From DATESG01 sp035270925 (GTDB lineage Bacteria; Bacillota_I; Bacilli_A; RFN20; CAG-826), in contig DATESG010000030.1 of NCBI GenBank assembly GCA_035270925.1, positions 1 through 6,650 of the forward strand: a DNA stretch of 6,650 nucleotides, read 5' to 3'. This document shows positions 1 through 6,622 of the stretch, one piece after another. The position numbers were made by a program, and so were the translations under genes. A model generated the notes under the pieces. It searched no databases. It was not told the origin of the DNA and saw only the letters and a program-made list of their open reading frames with translations. Position 1 is the stretch's first letter. Each line of letters begins with the position of its first letter.

Positions 1-1
1 A

Positions 2-1855
2 TATGCAAAAAGTAGTGGCGTGAACGGACTACGTGGACAAATCATCGATTTTTCTCGTTACGAAAGTTCTAGTTTTGATCAAAGTATCAATAATCTTACA
101 CCGATTGCGGGTCCAACCGACTTAGTTGTTTATGAAATGCAAGTTAGCGATTTAACGTGGGATCAGACCTGGACGGGTACAGAAGCTAATCGCGGCAAAT
201 ACTTAGGGCTCATTGAAGAGGGAACAACATACACAAGTGGTAGCGCGACGGTGACAACGGGCTTTGATCACATAAAAGAACTAGGCGTTAATGCCGTGCA
301 AATTATGCCGTTTTATGACCAAAGCAACTATGAAATTGATCGTAAAGAACTGCTAGTTGATGAAGCGGGTAATCCGATTTTAGATGATAATAACAAACAA
401 CAATTTAGCAATATCATTCCTAGTCATAACTGGGGATATAATCCACTTAACTTTAATGCCTTAGAAGGGGTTTATGCCTCCAGCCCCTATCGCGGTGAAG
501 TTAAGGTGCAAGAGTTTAAGCAAGTTGTCGAAACATACGCTAACAATGACATCCGGATTATTATGGATGTTGTTTATAATCACGTCGCTAGTGCGAGTGC
601 CTCCAATTTTAATAAATTAGTTCCGGGCTATTACTTCCGTTATAACCAAGACTGGAGTTTAAATAATGACTCTGGGGTTGGTAATGTTTTTGCCAGTGAA
701 AATCCAATGGCGAGTAAATTTATTATTGAGTCTGTTTTATTTTGGGCGCGCGAATATAACATTAAAGGCTTTCGTTTTGATTTAATGGAACTCATTAGTG
801 ATGAGACACTTATCGCGTTAGATAAAGCGCTCAATGATGAAGGATTTTATGATGTCGTGATATGGGGTGAACCATGGCACATCGCCGGTTATTCCGGTGG
901 CTACAAAACTAATCGTGGTTCATTAAAGAATACAAGAGTCGCCGCTTTTAATGATCAAGGTCGTAATGCACTCAAAGGTGAAAACGGCATCAGACAAAAT
1001 AGCCAATGGGCTTGGATTAATAAAGGAACCGCGGATAACTTCGAACAACCTTACCTCAACAAAGTAAAAGGGTTGCTCGCAGGCATTCATGGAAGTTATT
1101 ACGATGATAATGGTAATTTTGATTCTAAATTAAATAATAATCCTAATAAAGCCGTCAACTATGCGGGGAGCCATGATAATTTCTCTTTGTTTGATCAAAT
1201 GCTCTTTAGCTCTTTTGATAGTGAAGAAACAGCGATGCGCGCGGCAACGACAGCAAATGCCGTTATCTTAACTAGCCAAGGGATTCCCTTCTTCCAAGGA
1301 GGCGACGAAATTGGTCGCAGTAAACCTTTTGATGAAACTAGTCCGGCGGGGGCGGCGTTTATCGCAACGCACTTTAATGAGAGTGCCGAATTAAACGGAC
1401 AATTCTATAGTGGAAACTCATATAACATCGGTTATGAGACCAACAGTTATAAATGGGATGACAAAATCAGGTGGTTTGATTATTTTGAAGCTTATAAAAA
1501 TTTAATTAATCTTCGTCTCAGCGCAGAAGGTGCGTTCTTACGTCTAGGTAGTGCAAATGCAATTGCAAGCAACTTTCAATACTGGCAAAATACCGTGCCT
1601 GAATTATCATGGTCGGTGATTGCTAGTGAAAACAAGTTTGCCGCTACGAACGGATATCTAAGTCCGGGCACCGTTTATAGTTTCTATGCTGCGCGGATTG
1701 ATGATGACGGGACAAAGACTCAAACCTTTGCTTGGTCTACCGCTGGAGTCCAAGTGCGCGTAATTTTTGATAGTGAGGGAGAACTTACTGGTCAAATCTT
1801 GACAAACCAAGTAAAACTCGGACGTTTCCGCGTTATTCTCGTGGAACGCCTCTAA
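2..1855 (+). CDS. pulA: Type I pullulanase (GH13 alpha-amylase family), 5'-truncated by window edge
   Basis: Predicted debranching enzyme that hydrolyses alpha-1,6 links in pullulan, amylopectin or glycogen-derived dextrins. The reading frame is open to the window edge: the codons before the GTG at 20 read YAKSSG and run into VNGLRG, the conserved 'PYAK..GVNG' segment that lies inside type I pullulanases. The GTG is therefore an internal Val, and the true start with any signal peptide or N-terminal carbohydrate-binding domains lies upstream. Counting the codon at 20 as residue 1, the pullulanase signature is NWGYNP (137-142) and GH13 region I is DVVYNH (183-188). Region II is GFRFDLMEL with nucleophile D254, region III is VIWGEPW with acid/base E284, and region IV is YAGSHDN with H385 and D386. 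All catalytic residues are present. Residues from about 510 form the C-terminal beta domain. The TAA overlaps the next ATG by one base. Whether the enzyme is secreted cannot be told from this fragment. Confidence 0.93.
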   Translation, partial: YAKSSGVNGLRGQIIDFSRYESSSFDQSINNLTPIAGPTDLVVYEMQVSDLTWDQTWTGTEANRGKYLGLIEEGTTYTSGSATVTTGFDHIKELGVNAVQIMPFYDQSNYEIDRKELLVDEAGNPILDDNNKQQFSNIIPSHNWGYNPLNFNALEGVYASSPYRGEVKVQEFKQVVETYANNDIRIIMDVVYNHVASASASNFNKLVPGYYFRYNQDWSLNNDSGVGNVFASENPMASKFIIESVLFWAREYNIKGFRFDLMELISDETLIALDKALNDEGFYDVVIWGEPWHIAGYSGGYKTNRGSLKNTRVAAFNDQGRNALKGENGIRQNSQWAWINKGTADNFEQPYLNKVKGLLAGIHGSYYDDNGNFDSKLNNNPNKAVNYAGSHDNFSLFDQMLFSSFDSEETAMRAATTANAVILTSQGIPFFQGGDEIGRSKPFDETSPAGAAFIATHFNESAELNGQFYSGNSYNIGYETNSYKWDDKIRWFDYFEAYKNLINLRLSAEGAFLRLGSANAIASNFQYWQNTVPELSWSVIASENKFAATNGYLSPGTVYSFYAARIDDDGTKTQTFAWSTAGVQVRVIFDSEGELTGQILTNQVKLGRFRVILVERL

Positions 1856-1857
1856 TG
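1853..1857 (+). promoter_or_regulatory. TAATG stop-start overlap (translational coupling) between pulA and RDD gene
   Basis: TAA (1853-1855) and ATG (1855-1857) share one base. The preceding 20 bases have no AAGGAG-like site, only a weak GGAA about 12 bases upstream. This suggests termination-reinitiation by ribosomes finishing the pullulanase and places both genes on one transcript. Confidence 0.7.
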
Positions 1858-2886
1858 AAAAAATCAAAACGTTTACACGATAATATTGTTGAAGCGCCTT
1901 TTCCTCGCAGATTAGGAGCATTAGCCATTGATCTATTTGTCACGCTCGTAATTGCCTTACTTGCTTATATGTCAGTTGATGCAGTCTTTCATCAAACTAC
2001 TTATGGCCGTGAGCTAGATACAAGAATTTTTAGTCTTAAACAAGCCTCAACGCTCTATATTGCAGATACGAGTAACGAAATCACTTTTGTCCTCGAAGGT
2101 AATATAAACGACCCCGCAAACACATCACATTATTTAGCACGGATTGAATATTTTTATACAAATGCTAAAGATCCGCTCGATAATAGTGCTTTATTTTCCT
2201 ATGAGCAATCAAGTTTTTATGAAGAGGCTATTCCCTTTGATTTTTATATCATGGTTCTTAATAAAGATAAAAATGATACTGTCTTTAATTTTGTCGTGGA
2301 AGATGACGTCACAACATTTAGTTTCAAACCACTAATCAGTGCAGAACAACGGCAAATTGAATGGGTCAACATTTATAATCAGGCACTCAAAAACTTTGAG
2401 GGTTCGAGCAAATATCAAGAAGCCCGTGAACCTTTGGCCACGCTGTTTTTTGTTGGGGGCGGAGCCTCAATTGCTCTTGGAGCCATTCCTACAATGTTAT
2501 TGATGCCGTTACTACTAGGTCACGGGCAAACAATTGGCAAATTTATGACCGGCCTTGCGGTCGTTGATAAACACGGATACCGTCTAAGAGGTGGAAGATT
2601 GTTTGTTAGATATCTTGTTTTAGGGTTTTTTGAGCTCGGAGCATCGCTGCAACTTTATGCGATGCCGCTATTTGTTTCTAGTGCCGCAATTACCGTGACT
2701 AACTCTAGTCGGGCAATTCATGATTTAATCGCCGGAACCTATGTAATTGATGCGCGACTCTCAAAAGTGTTTGATAGTAGTGATGACGAGAACAAATACT
2801 TCAATAATGGGATTGAGGCCGCAGATAAAACCAAAATTATTTTTTTCCAAATGCCAGCAAAGAATGCAGCAAGAACAGTAAAATAA
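1855..2886 (+). CDS. RDD-family membrane protein with large loop between TM1 and TM2
   Basis: 343 aa. The RDD family is named for conserved Arg and Asp residues in a three-helix membrane domain; its members are poorly characterised, some linked to transport or ion tolerance. Visible hallmarks: basic PRRLGALAID at the start of TM1 (R18/R19, D26; helix about 20-44), TM2 about 194-221, the GQTIGK motif at 224-229 followed by AVVDKHGYRLRGG, a hydrophobic stretch 250-281, and the closing motif AIHDLIAGT with D290. The RDD core is split by roughly 150 residues (46-192) between TM1 and TM2, predicted outside the cell and apparently beta-rich. Many family members have only a short loop there. The polar tail after 300 is probably cytoplasmic. 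The ATG shares its A with the pullulanase TAA and no convincing Shine-Dalgarno precedes it, so translation is probably coupled to pulA. The function, and any link to glucan use, is unknown. Confidence 0.85.
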   Translation: MKKSKRLHDNIVEAPFPRRLGALAIDLFVTLVIALLAYMSVDAVFHQTTYGRELDTRIFSLKQASTLYIADTSNEITFVLEGNINDPANTSHYLARIEYFYTNAKDPLDNSALFSYEQSSFYEEAIPFDFYIMVLNKDKNDTVFNFVVEDDVTTFSFKPLISAEQRQIEWVNIYNQALKNFEGSSKYQEAREPLATLFFVGGGASIALGAIPTMLLMPLLLGHGQTIGKFMTGLAVVDKHGYRLRGGRLFVRYLVLGFFELGASLQLYAMPLFVSSAAITVTNSSRAIHDLIAGTYVIDARLSKVFDSSDDENKYFNNGIEAADKTKIIFFQMPAKNAARTVK

Positions 2887-2896
2887 GTCGCGAGAT

Positions 2897-2907
2897 TATG
2901 TTATAAT
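2897..2907 (+). promoter_or_regulatory. Extended -10 promoter for deoD
   Basis: The gap after the RDD gene contains TATGTTATAAT: a TG at 2899-2900, one base, then a perfect TATAAT at 2902-2907. The expected transcription start is near 2914, giving a leader of about 30 nt that contains the Shine-Dalgarno site. No good TTGACA lies 16-18 bases upstream (the region reads about TAAAAT), which fits an extended -10 type. No terminator separates deoD from the upstream pair, so read-through could add to expression. Confidence 0.65.
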
Positions 2908-2932
2908 ATTGATGAAAATTAAATAGAAATAA

Positions 2933-2938
2933 AAGGAG
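2933..2938 (+). promoter_or_regulatory. Ribosome binding site of deoD
   Basis: AAGGAG lies seven bases before the ATG at 2946, an ideal spacing. It is the strongest ribosome binding site in the window and fixes the deoD start. Confidence 0.85.
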
Positions 2939-2945
2939 ATTATTT

Positions 2946-3656
2946 ATGGGAACACCACACATTAATGCAAAAGAAGGGGCATTTGCTAAAACAGTCTTGA
3001 TGCCAGGAGATCCAAAACGGGCCGAATGGATTGCAAAGAACTTTTTAGTTGATGCCGAACTAGTAACGGATGTTAGAGGAATATTAGGATATACAGGCTT
3101 TACAAAAGACGGAAAGAGAATTTCTGTGATGGCGAGTGGAATGGGAATTCCAAGTGTTGGAATTTACTCACACGAACTATATACTGCTTATGGTGTGGAA
3201 ACGATTATTCGTGTTGGCACCTGCGGAACTTATCAACCAGCTATTAAATTATTTGATGTTTTAGTTTGTAGTGGTGCCTGTACCGATTCAAATTGGGCTG
3301 CTCAATTTGGTCTAAACGGAACATACTCAGCGATTGCTGACTTTGAACTTACCGACAAAGCTTACCACGCGCTTAAAAAACATGGTTTACCAACTCACGT
3401 TGGCAACATTTTCTCCGCTGATGTTTTCTATGATGAAGATAAAGACATGTGGAAAAAATGGGCTAAACTTGGTGTTATGGGTGTTGAAATGGAAAGCTAT
3501 GGTCTTTATACAACCGCTGCACGTTTAGGCAAGAAAGCCTTATGCTTACTTTCGGTGACCGATAGTTTCATTGACGGGTCAAAAAAGGCGACAGTCGAAG
3601 AACGACAAAATGGTCTTGTTAACATGATTAACATCGCCCTTGAAATAGCCGAATAA
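2946..3656 (+). CDS. deoD: Purine nucleoside phosphorylase, DeoD type
   Basis: 236 aa, the normal length for the hexameric bacterial (E. coli-type) enzyme. It cleaves purine (deoxy)ribonucleosides with phosphate to the free base and (deoxy)ribose-1-phosphate in the cytoplasm, for purine salvage and use of the pentose. The N-terminus MGTPHINA matches the family closely and supports the chosen start. Active-site residues assigned by family comparison: H5; G21 and R25 in MPGDPKR, R44 and R89 for phosphate; T92 in RVGTCG, where E. coli has Ser; the nucleoside-binding block VEMES (E181, M182, E183); the catalytic Asp D206 in SVTD; and R220 in EERQ. The E. coli 'SDHI' surroundings are changed to TDSF, but the Asp is kept. 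The gene has its own promoter and ribosome binding site. The next gene starts 14 bases after the stop, so it is probably cotranscribed. Confidence 0.96.
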   Translation: MGTPHINAKEGAFAKTVLMPGDPKRAEWIAKNFLVDAELVTDVRGILGYTGFTKDGKRISVMASGMGIPSVGIYSHELYTAYGVETIIRVGTCGTYQPAIKLFDVLVCSGACTDSNWAAQFGLNGTYSAIADFELTDKAYHALKKHGLPTHVGNIFSADVFYDEDKDMWKKWAKLGVMGVEMESYGLYTTAARLGKKALCLLSVTDSFIDGSKKATVEERQNGLVNMINIALEIAE

Positions 3657-3660
3657 GGAG
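3655..3660 (+). promoter_or_regulatory. Ribosome binding site overlapping the deoD stop codon
   Basis: AAGGAG uses the last two bases of the deoD TAA and lies ten bases before the ATG at 3671. The spacing is slightly long but acceptable, and it supports this start for the NERD-like gene and its place in the deoD transcript. Confidence 0.75.
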
Positions 3661-3670
3661 TTTGTTATAA

Positions 3671-4312
3671 ATGCCATTTCTGTTAATCAACATTTATCAA
3701 AAGTTGCTCATCGCTGCACTTGCGCTCATTGTCGCGCTAGCTGTTTTGATTTTGATTTGGAAATTAATTGCGCGCTATCAACTCAAACATAATTTACCAA
3801 ACGCATATTTTCGCGTGATAAATAAGGTTGCGCTCTATAAAGATTTCTATCTTATCAATATTTTGAAACTAAAAATTGATAGCAATCAATATATAACGTA
3901 TGACCATATCTTATTTGGCAATAAGTATATTTACGCAATCAGTGATACTTACTATAATGGCGAACTTCGTGGTGATATTAATCAACCAAAACTAACTTTA
4001 ATCGAAAGCAAGAATCGCAAGGGTCGTGAGATTGATAACCCACTTTATACAAATCGCTATCGGCTAGAAAAACTTGCACTTGCGACGGGAATTGAGCTAG
4101 AAATGCTGATTAATGTTGTCGTTGTTAATGATGAATGTGATTTAACAAAAATCAATAATAATGATTTCACCTTTATCATCAATCGTTGTGACTTTTATCG
4201 ACTAATTGATGCGATTGAATCTCGTGAAGTTAGGCTCTTGAATCCAGAACAACTCAACGAAATCGTTCAAGATATAGATCGACTTAATCAACGAAAGAAA
4301 AGTAAGATTTAA
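3671..4312 (+). CDS. Membrane-anchored NERD-like (nuclease-related) domain protein, probably catalytically degenerate
   Basis: 213 aa. A single hydrophobic helix (about 10-34) followed by basic residues (K31, R35, K39) anchors a cytoplasmic domain. Residues 77-132 resemble the NERD domain, a relative of PD-(D/E)XK nucleases: YDHILFGNKYIYAI corresponds to the usual 'iDHivvg..GifvIE', then YYNGELRG...NQPKLT to 'nykG.i.G...Q..WT', then NPLYTN (123-128) to 'NP..QN', and a hydrophobic strand INVVVVND (147-154). D78 is kept, but in this alignment the Glu and Lys of the ExK motif are S91 and T93, the Trp is L109 and the Gln of NP..QN is T127. An ESK triplet at 112-114 could be a displaced motif but fits the alignment less well. 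The call is made by eye from family memory; binding without cleavage is an inference. The TAA overlaps the next ATG, linking it to the six-span membrane protein. Confidence 0.6.
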   Translation: MPFLLINIYQKLLIAALALIVALAVLILIWKLIARYQLKHNLPNAYFRVINKVALYKDFYLINILKLKIDSNQYITYDHILFGNKYIYAISDTYYNGELRGDINQPKLTLIESKNRKGREIDNPLYTNRYRLEKLALATGIELEMLINVVVVNDECDLTKINNNDFTFIINRCDFYRLIDAIESREVRLLNPEQLNEIVQDIDRLNQRKKSKI

Positions 4313-4314
4313 TG
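4310..4314 (+). promoter_or_regulatory. TAATG stop-start overlap between NERD-like gene and membrane protein gene
   Basis: TAA (4310-4312) and ATG (4312-4314) share one base, the same arrangement as at 1853-1857. The upstream sequence is purine-rich (GAAAGAAAAG) but lacks GGAG, so translation is probably coupled and the two products may be made in similar amounts. Confidence 0.7.
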
Positions 4315-5400
4315 AATATAAATAATCTTAAACAATTTTTTAAAGAGGTAAAAGAGACATTATCCGCTACAAAAGACCACTATTTATCTCTTGCAGCGCT
4401 TTTAACTGTTTTTGTTATACTACTAACTTTTACTGCTGACTATCTAATTTCTGGAGTTATTATTCTTTTACTATATGCAGCCGTTGCCCCATTATTACTC
4501 GCACTTGCTGCTTACTTTATGGCGCCAACCAAGCTGCCACTTGAGCAAAAACAAAAATATTTCTTTCGGCTTGTAAAACAGTTTTACCGCCTCGATTCGA
4601 TGCGAATTATGGTTCCGCTGCGAACTTTCTTTTTCGCAATTTTATTTAGTTTGTTAACTTATTATCTCGTGCTTGTGGGCGCGCTCAGTGTCTTATCTTC
4701 ACTTGATCCCGCGGCTAGTGCGGTCATCACCCAGTTTTCTACACTTATTCAAAACGGGGCAAATTTAGAACAAGTTGGAACTTTCTTTAATCAAAATCAA
4801 GCCTTACTTGGACCATACCTATTTGCGTCCGAGTTGGTGATGATATTTGCTTTCATCCTTAGTTCCTCATATATGATTGTTAAACGCTTTTTCTTTGTCT
4901 TCCTCCACATCAACCTTTTTAATAAATCAAAACTAAAAGTTGATATGATCAAAACGAAATACTTTAATGGTGCGTTTAAGCGTGGCAAAATGCGCAGGTT
5001 TTATCTCCCAAGTGTTGCACCAGTCTTTTTAATTGCCAGTACAGTATATATAGGGACGGCGATTGGCATGTTCCTCCTGCTAGGTGATGTATTTAATCCG
5101 GTCTTAATCTTTACCGCTGCAGCGGGGCTTTATGTCATTACGCTCGCCTTTTTCATTCGGTATCTACTCAGCGTTAACATAGTCTTATTTGGCTTATTCA
5201 TGGAGCAAAATGCTGTTGCCATTTATCAGGAGTCAATTAACGATATTGATTTTAGTGTCACGAATCCTAATATGAGTAACGAAGATAAAGAACGCTTATT
5301 AGAAGTTAAACGCTTACTAGAACTACAGAAAACATTGTTTTATGAGAATTTAAAAAACCCGACGAGCGATGAGCCTCCAAATGAAGACAAAGCAAATTAA
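4312..5400 (+). CDS. Six-span integral membrane protein of unknown function
   Basis: 362 aa. I do not recognise the family. Hydrophobic segments lie at about 24-42, 46-70, 103-128, 167-190, 233-256 and 262-297, the last long enough to run past one helix. With both ends inside, the loop at about 129-166 (including NQNQALLGP) would face outward. Basic segments at 72-102 and 191-232 (for example KRFFF, KSKLKVDMIKTK and FKRGKMRR) would be cytoplasmic, consistent with the positive-inside rule. A charged, probably helical tail (322-348, with NEDKERLLEVKRLLELQK) ends in a short acidic, Pro-containing stretch. The overall look is like the uncharacterised multi-pass 'DUF' proteins common in Firmicutes, with no transporter ATPase, protease or transferase motif visible. 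The one-base overlap with the NERD-like gene suggests a shared role. A hairpin terminator follows six bases after the stop. Confidence 0.8.
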   Translation: MNINNLKQFFKEVKETLSATKDHYLSLAALLTVFVILLTFTADYLISGVIILLLYAAVAPLLLALAAYFMAPTKLPLEQKQKYFFRLVKQFYRLDSMRIMVPLRTFFFAILFSLLTYYLVLVGALSVLSSLDPAASAVITQFSTLIQNGANLEQVGTFFNQNQALLGPYLFASELVMIFAFILSSSYMIVKRFFFVFLHINLFNKSKLKVDMIKTKYFNGAFKRGKMRRFYLPSVAPVFLIASTVYIGTAIGMFLLLGDVFNPVLIFTAAAGLYVITLAFFIRYLLSVNIVLFGLFMEQNAVAIYQESINDIDFSVTNPNMSNEDKERLLEVKRLLELQKTLFYENLKNPTSDEPPNEDKAN

Positions 5401-5405
5401 TATGT

Positions 5406-5434
5406 AAAAAAGCTAGGCCGTGCCTAGTTTTTTT
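5406..5434 (+). terminator. Intrinsic terminator of the + strand operon (potentially bidirectional)
   Basis: A six-bp stem CTAGGC/GCCTAG (5413-5418 with 5422-5427) with loop CGT is followed by seven T (5428-5434). The A run at 5406-5411 can extend the stem and would give a U tract on the other strand, so it could also act as a backup for the - strand gene. Confidence 0.88.
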
Positions 5435-5438
5435 GATT

Positions 5439-5463
5439 AAAAAAAGGTTATCAGCAGATAACC
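5439..5463 (-). terminator. Intrinsic terminator of the lipoprotein gene
   Basis: Read on the - strand, a perfect seven-bp stem GGTTATC/GATAACC (5463-5457 with 5452-5446), with a four-base loop (TGCT), is followed by seven T (5445-5439). The hairpin begins directly after the TAA at 5466-5464, leaving no other 3' untranslated sequence. Confidence 0.87.
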
Positions 5464-6618
5464 TTAATGAATCCAGGAGTAATCATAATAGTCAGTTGAC
5501 GCTCCATCAGGAGAAGAAGCGATGTTTATTCTTAGCAAGTAACGTTTTCCTCTTGTAAGACGGCGGTTAAGCGTTAGCGAACGGGCGGTAACTGTTTCTT
5601 GGTTGGCTTTGGTGACTTCTGAAATTGGTGTATTAACCGTTTGGTAATCATATTCCTCAAATAATTGAATTGAGTTTAAAGTATAACGATTGGTCCCAAA
5701 TGTTTTGACGTCATCATAAATAGCAAATTCAATTTTATCAACGAAGTTAGGCTCTTCCACAGGCTCTGAAGTTGATGGCTCACTAACTGGTGGTTCTTCA
5801 CTAATTAATGGCTCTTCACTAGTTAATGGTTCTTCACTAGAGGTTTCTGCATTCATTGACTTCATATTTAGTGGTTCAGCTATCTTGATCACATTAACAG
5901 TGTTGATAAGCGAATATTGAACTTCTTGAAGATAATCAAGGGGGTAGGTGTAGAACAGTTCGTTTTTAATTTTCACGCCCAAGCCATCGATCAATTCATA
6001 TTCAATGCTTCGGACTCTATTGTCGCTTACTTGTAAGTTGAAGCGACTAATCGTATAAGTGTCATCAAGAGCAAAGAATTCATTTATTGTTTTTGGGTAA
6101 GCCTCTTCATTTAATAAATACCAGCCATTAAGACTATGATTGTAGGAGAAGTCCTCGGGCGCAAGACTATTAATGTTAAAAACATGATAATACTCAAAAA
6201 TATCACTAATAGTTGGAATGTTTTCAATGACATCAGTTTGGTTATACCGCCCTAAATATGAGTTTCCAAGATACGTACTATTAGATACAAGTTTATCTTT
6301 ATAGTAAACATCATAACTATTGTCAACTTTATCAAAGTAGTAAGAACTATGCTCGGTTGTAAATAATAACTGTTTGGTCTTGGTCTTAAAAGACATATCT
6401 AAAGGTGAAATTGTTGCGATTGTAAAGTAGCTGCCTAGGACATCGTTCTTTTGTGACGCCTGAACCATATAATTAACAAAATGGGCCTCACTTAAGGCTG
6501 TATCGATATTCTCGTTATCACGAGGTCCCTCGCTGAGGGTTGGAATCTCCCCACAACTCACTAGGATTGTGAGGAGCGGGATAATTGCTATAAGTTTATT
6601 TTTCACTGTTTTCATCAT
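5464..6618 (-). CDS. Predicted lipoprotein with Ser/Glu/Pro repeat linker, unknown function
   Basis: 384 aa. The N-terminus is a lipoprotein signal: Lys at 3, 6 and 8, a hydrophobic core IAIIPLLTI, and lipobox LVSC with C22 as the lipidated residue. The mature protein should therefore be anchored to the outer face of the membrane. Residues 23-45 are a polar tether. Residues 46-250 are rich in Tyr and alternating beta-like segments (TKQLLFTTEHSSYYF, YDVYYKD, DGLGVKIKNELFYTY), loosely like lipoprotein carrier/LppX-type folds, though this is only an impression. Residues 257-290 are a low-complexity linker with repeated SEEP and SEP units. Residues 291-384 form a second beta-rich segment ending DYYDYSWIH. 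No enzyme motif was found. ATG codons occur at 6618 and 6615; the signal peptide needs one of these two. It is convergent with, and transcribed separately from, the + strand genes. Confidence 0.82.
   Translation of the reverse strand: MMKTVKNKLIAIIPLLTILVSCGEIPTLSEGPRDNENIDTALSEAHFVNYMVQASQKNDVLGSYFTIATISPLDMSFKTKTKQLLFTTEHSSYYFDKVDNSYDVYYKDKLVSNSTYLGNSYLGRYNQTDVIENIPTISDIFEYYHVFNINSLAPEDFSYNHSLNGWYLLNEEAYPKTINEFFALDDTYTISRFNLQVSDNRVRSIEYELIDGLGVKIKNELFYTYPLDYLQEVQYSLINTVNVIKIAEPLNMKSMNAETSSEEPLTSEEPLISEEPPVSEPSTSEPVEEPNFVDKIEFAIYDDVKTFGTNRYTLNSIQLFEEYDYQTVNTPISEVTKANQETVTARSLTLNRRLTRGKRYLLRINIASSPDGASTDYYDYSWIH
5791..5844. repeat. 18-bp tandem repeat, about 2.8 copies, encoding the SEEPL(T/I) linker
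   Basis: On the + strand the unit TGGTTCTTCACTAATTAA begins at 5791, 5809 and 5827. Copy 2 differs at two positions and copy 3 loses identity after about 14 bases. It is in frame with the lipoprotein gene and encodes SEEPLT/SEEPLI, so copy-number change would alter linker length without shifting the frame. Confidence 0.8.
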
Positions 6619-6622
6619 TTAT

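Noticed and set aside
20..22. GTG at 20 as the start of the pullulanase
   Set aside because: No ribosome binding site precedes it, the frame is open to the window edge, and the upstream codons encode the conserved YAK..G segment that continues into VNG. The gene is cut by the window, not started here.
640..834. Small - strand frame inside pulA, and a similar one at 1658-1921
   Set aside because: Antisense to a well-conserved coding region, without a ribosome binding site or recognisable product.
2144..2335. 63-codon + strand frame inside the RDD gene
   Set aside because: Shifted frame of the RDD gene; its AT-rich hydrophobic translation is typical of out-of-frame reading.
2888..2893. TCGCGA palindrome after the RDD gene as terminator or operator
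   Set aside because: Only six bases, no loop and no T tract; too short to support either role.
3334..3528. 64-codon + strand frame inside deoD
   Set aside because: deoD is intact and conserved over this stretch, so this is an overlapping shadow frame.
3663..3671. TGTTATAAA as an extended -10 promoter for the NERD-like gene
   Set aside because: It runs into the ATG, so transcripts would start inside the gene, while a good ribosome binding site lies upstream of it. Likely chance in AT-rich sequence.
4003..4012. ESK (residues 112-114) as the true ExK active site of the NERD-like protein
   Set aside because: Possible, but the surrounding landmarks (DH, YxG, NQ, NP) align better if the site is at 91-93; kept only as an alternative within the finding.
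4797..4988. 63-codon - strand frame inside the six-span membrane protein gene
   Set aside because: No start signals, and it opposes a plausible gene whose membrane segments run through the region.
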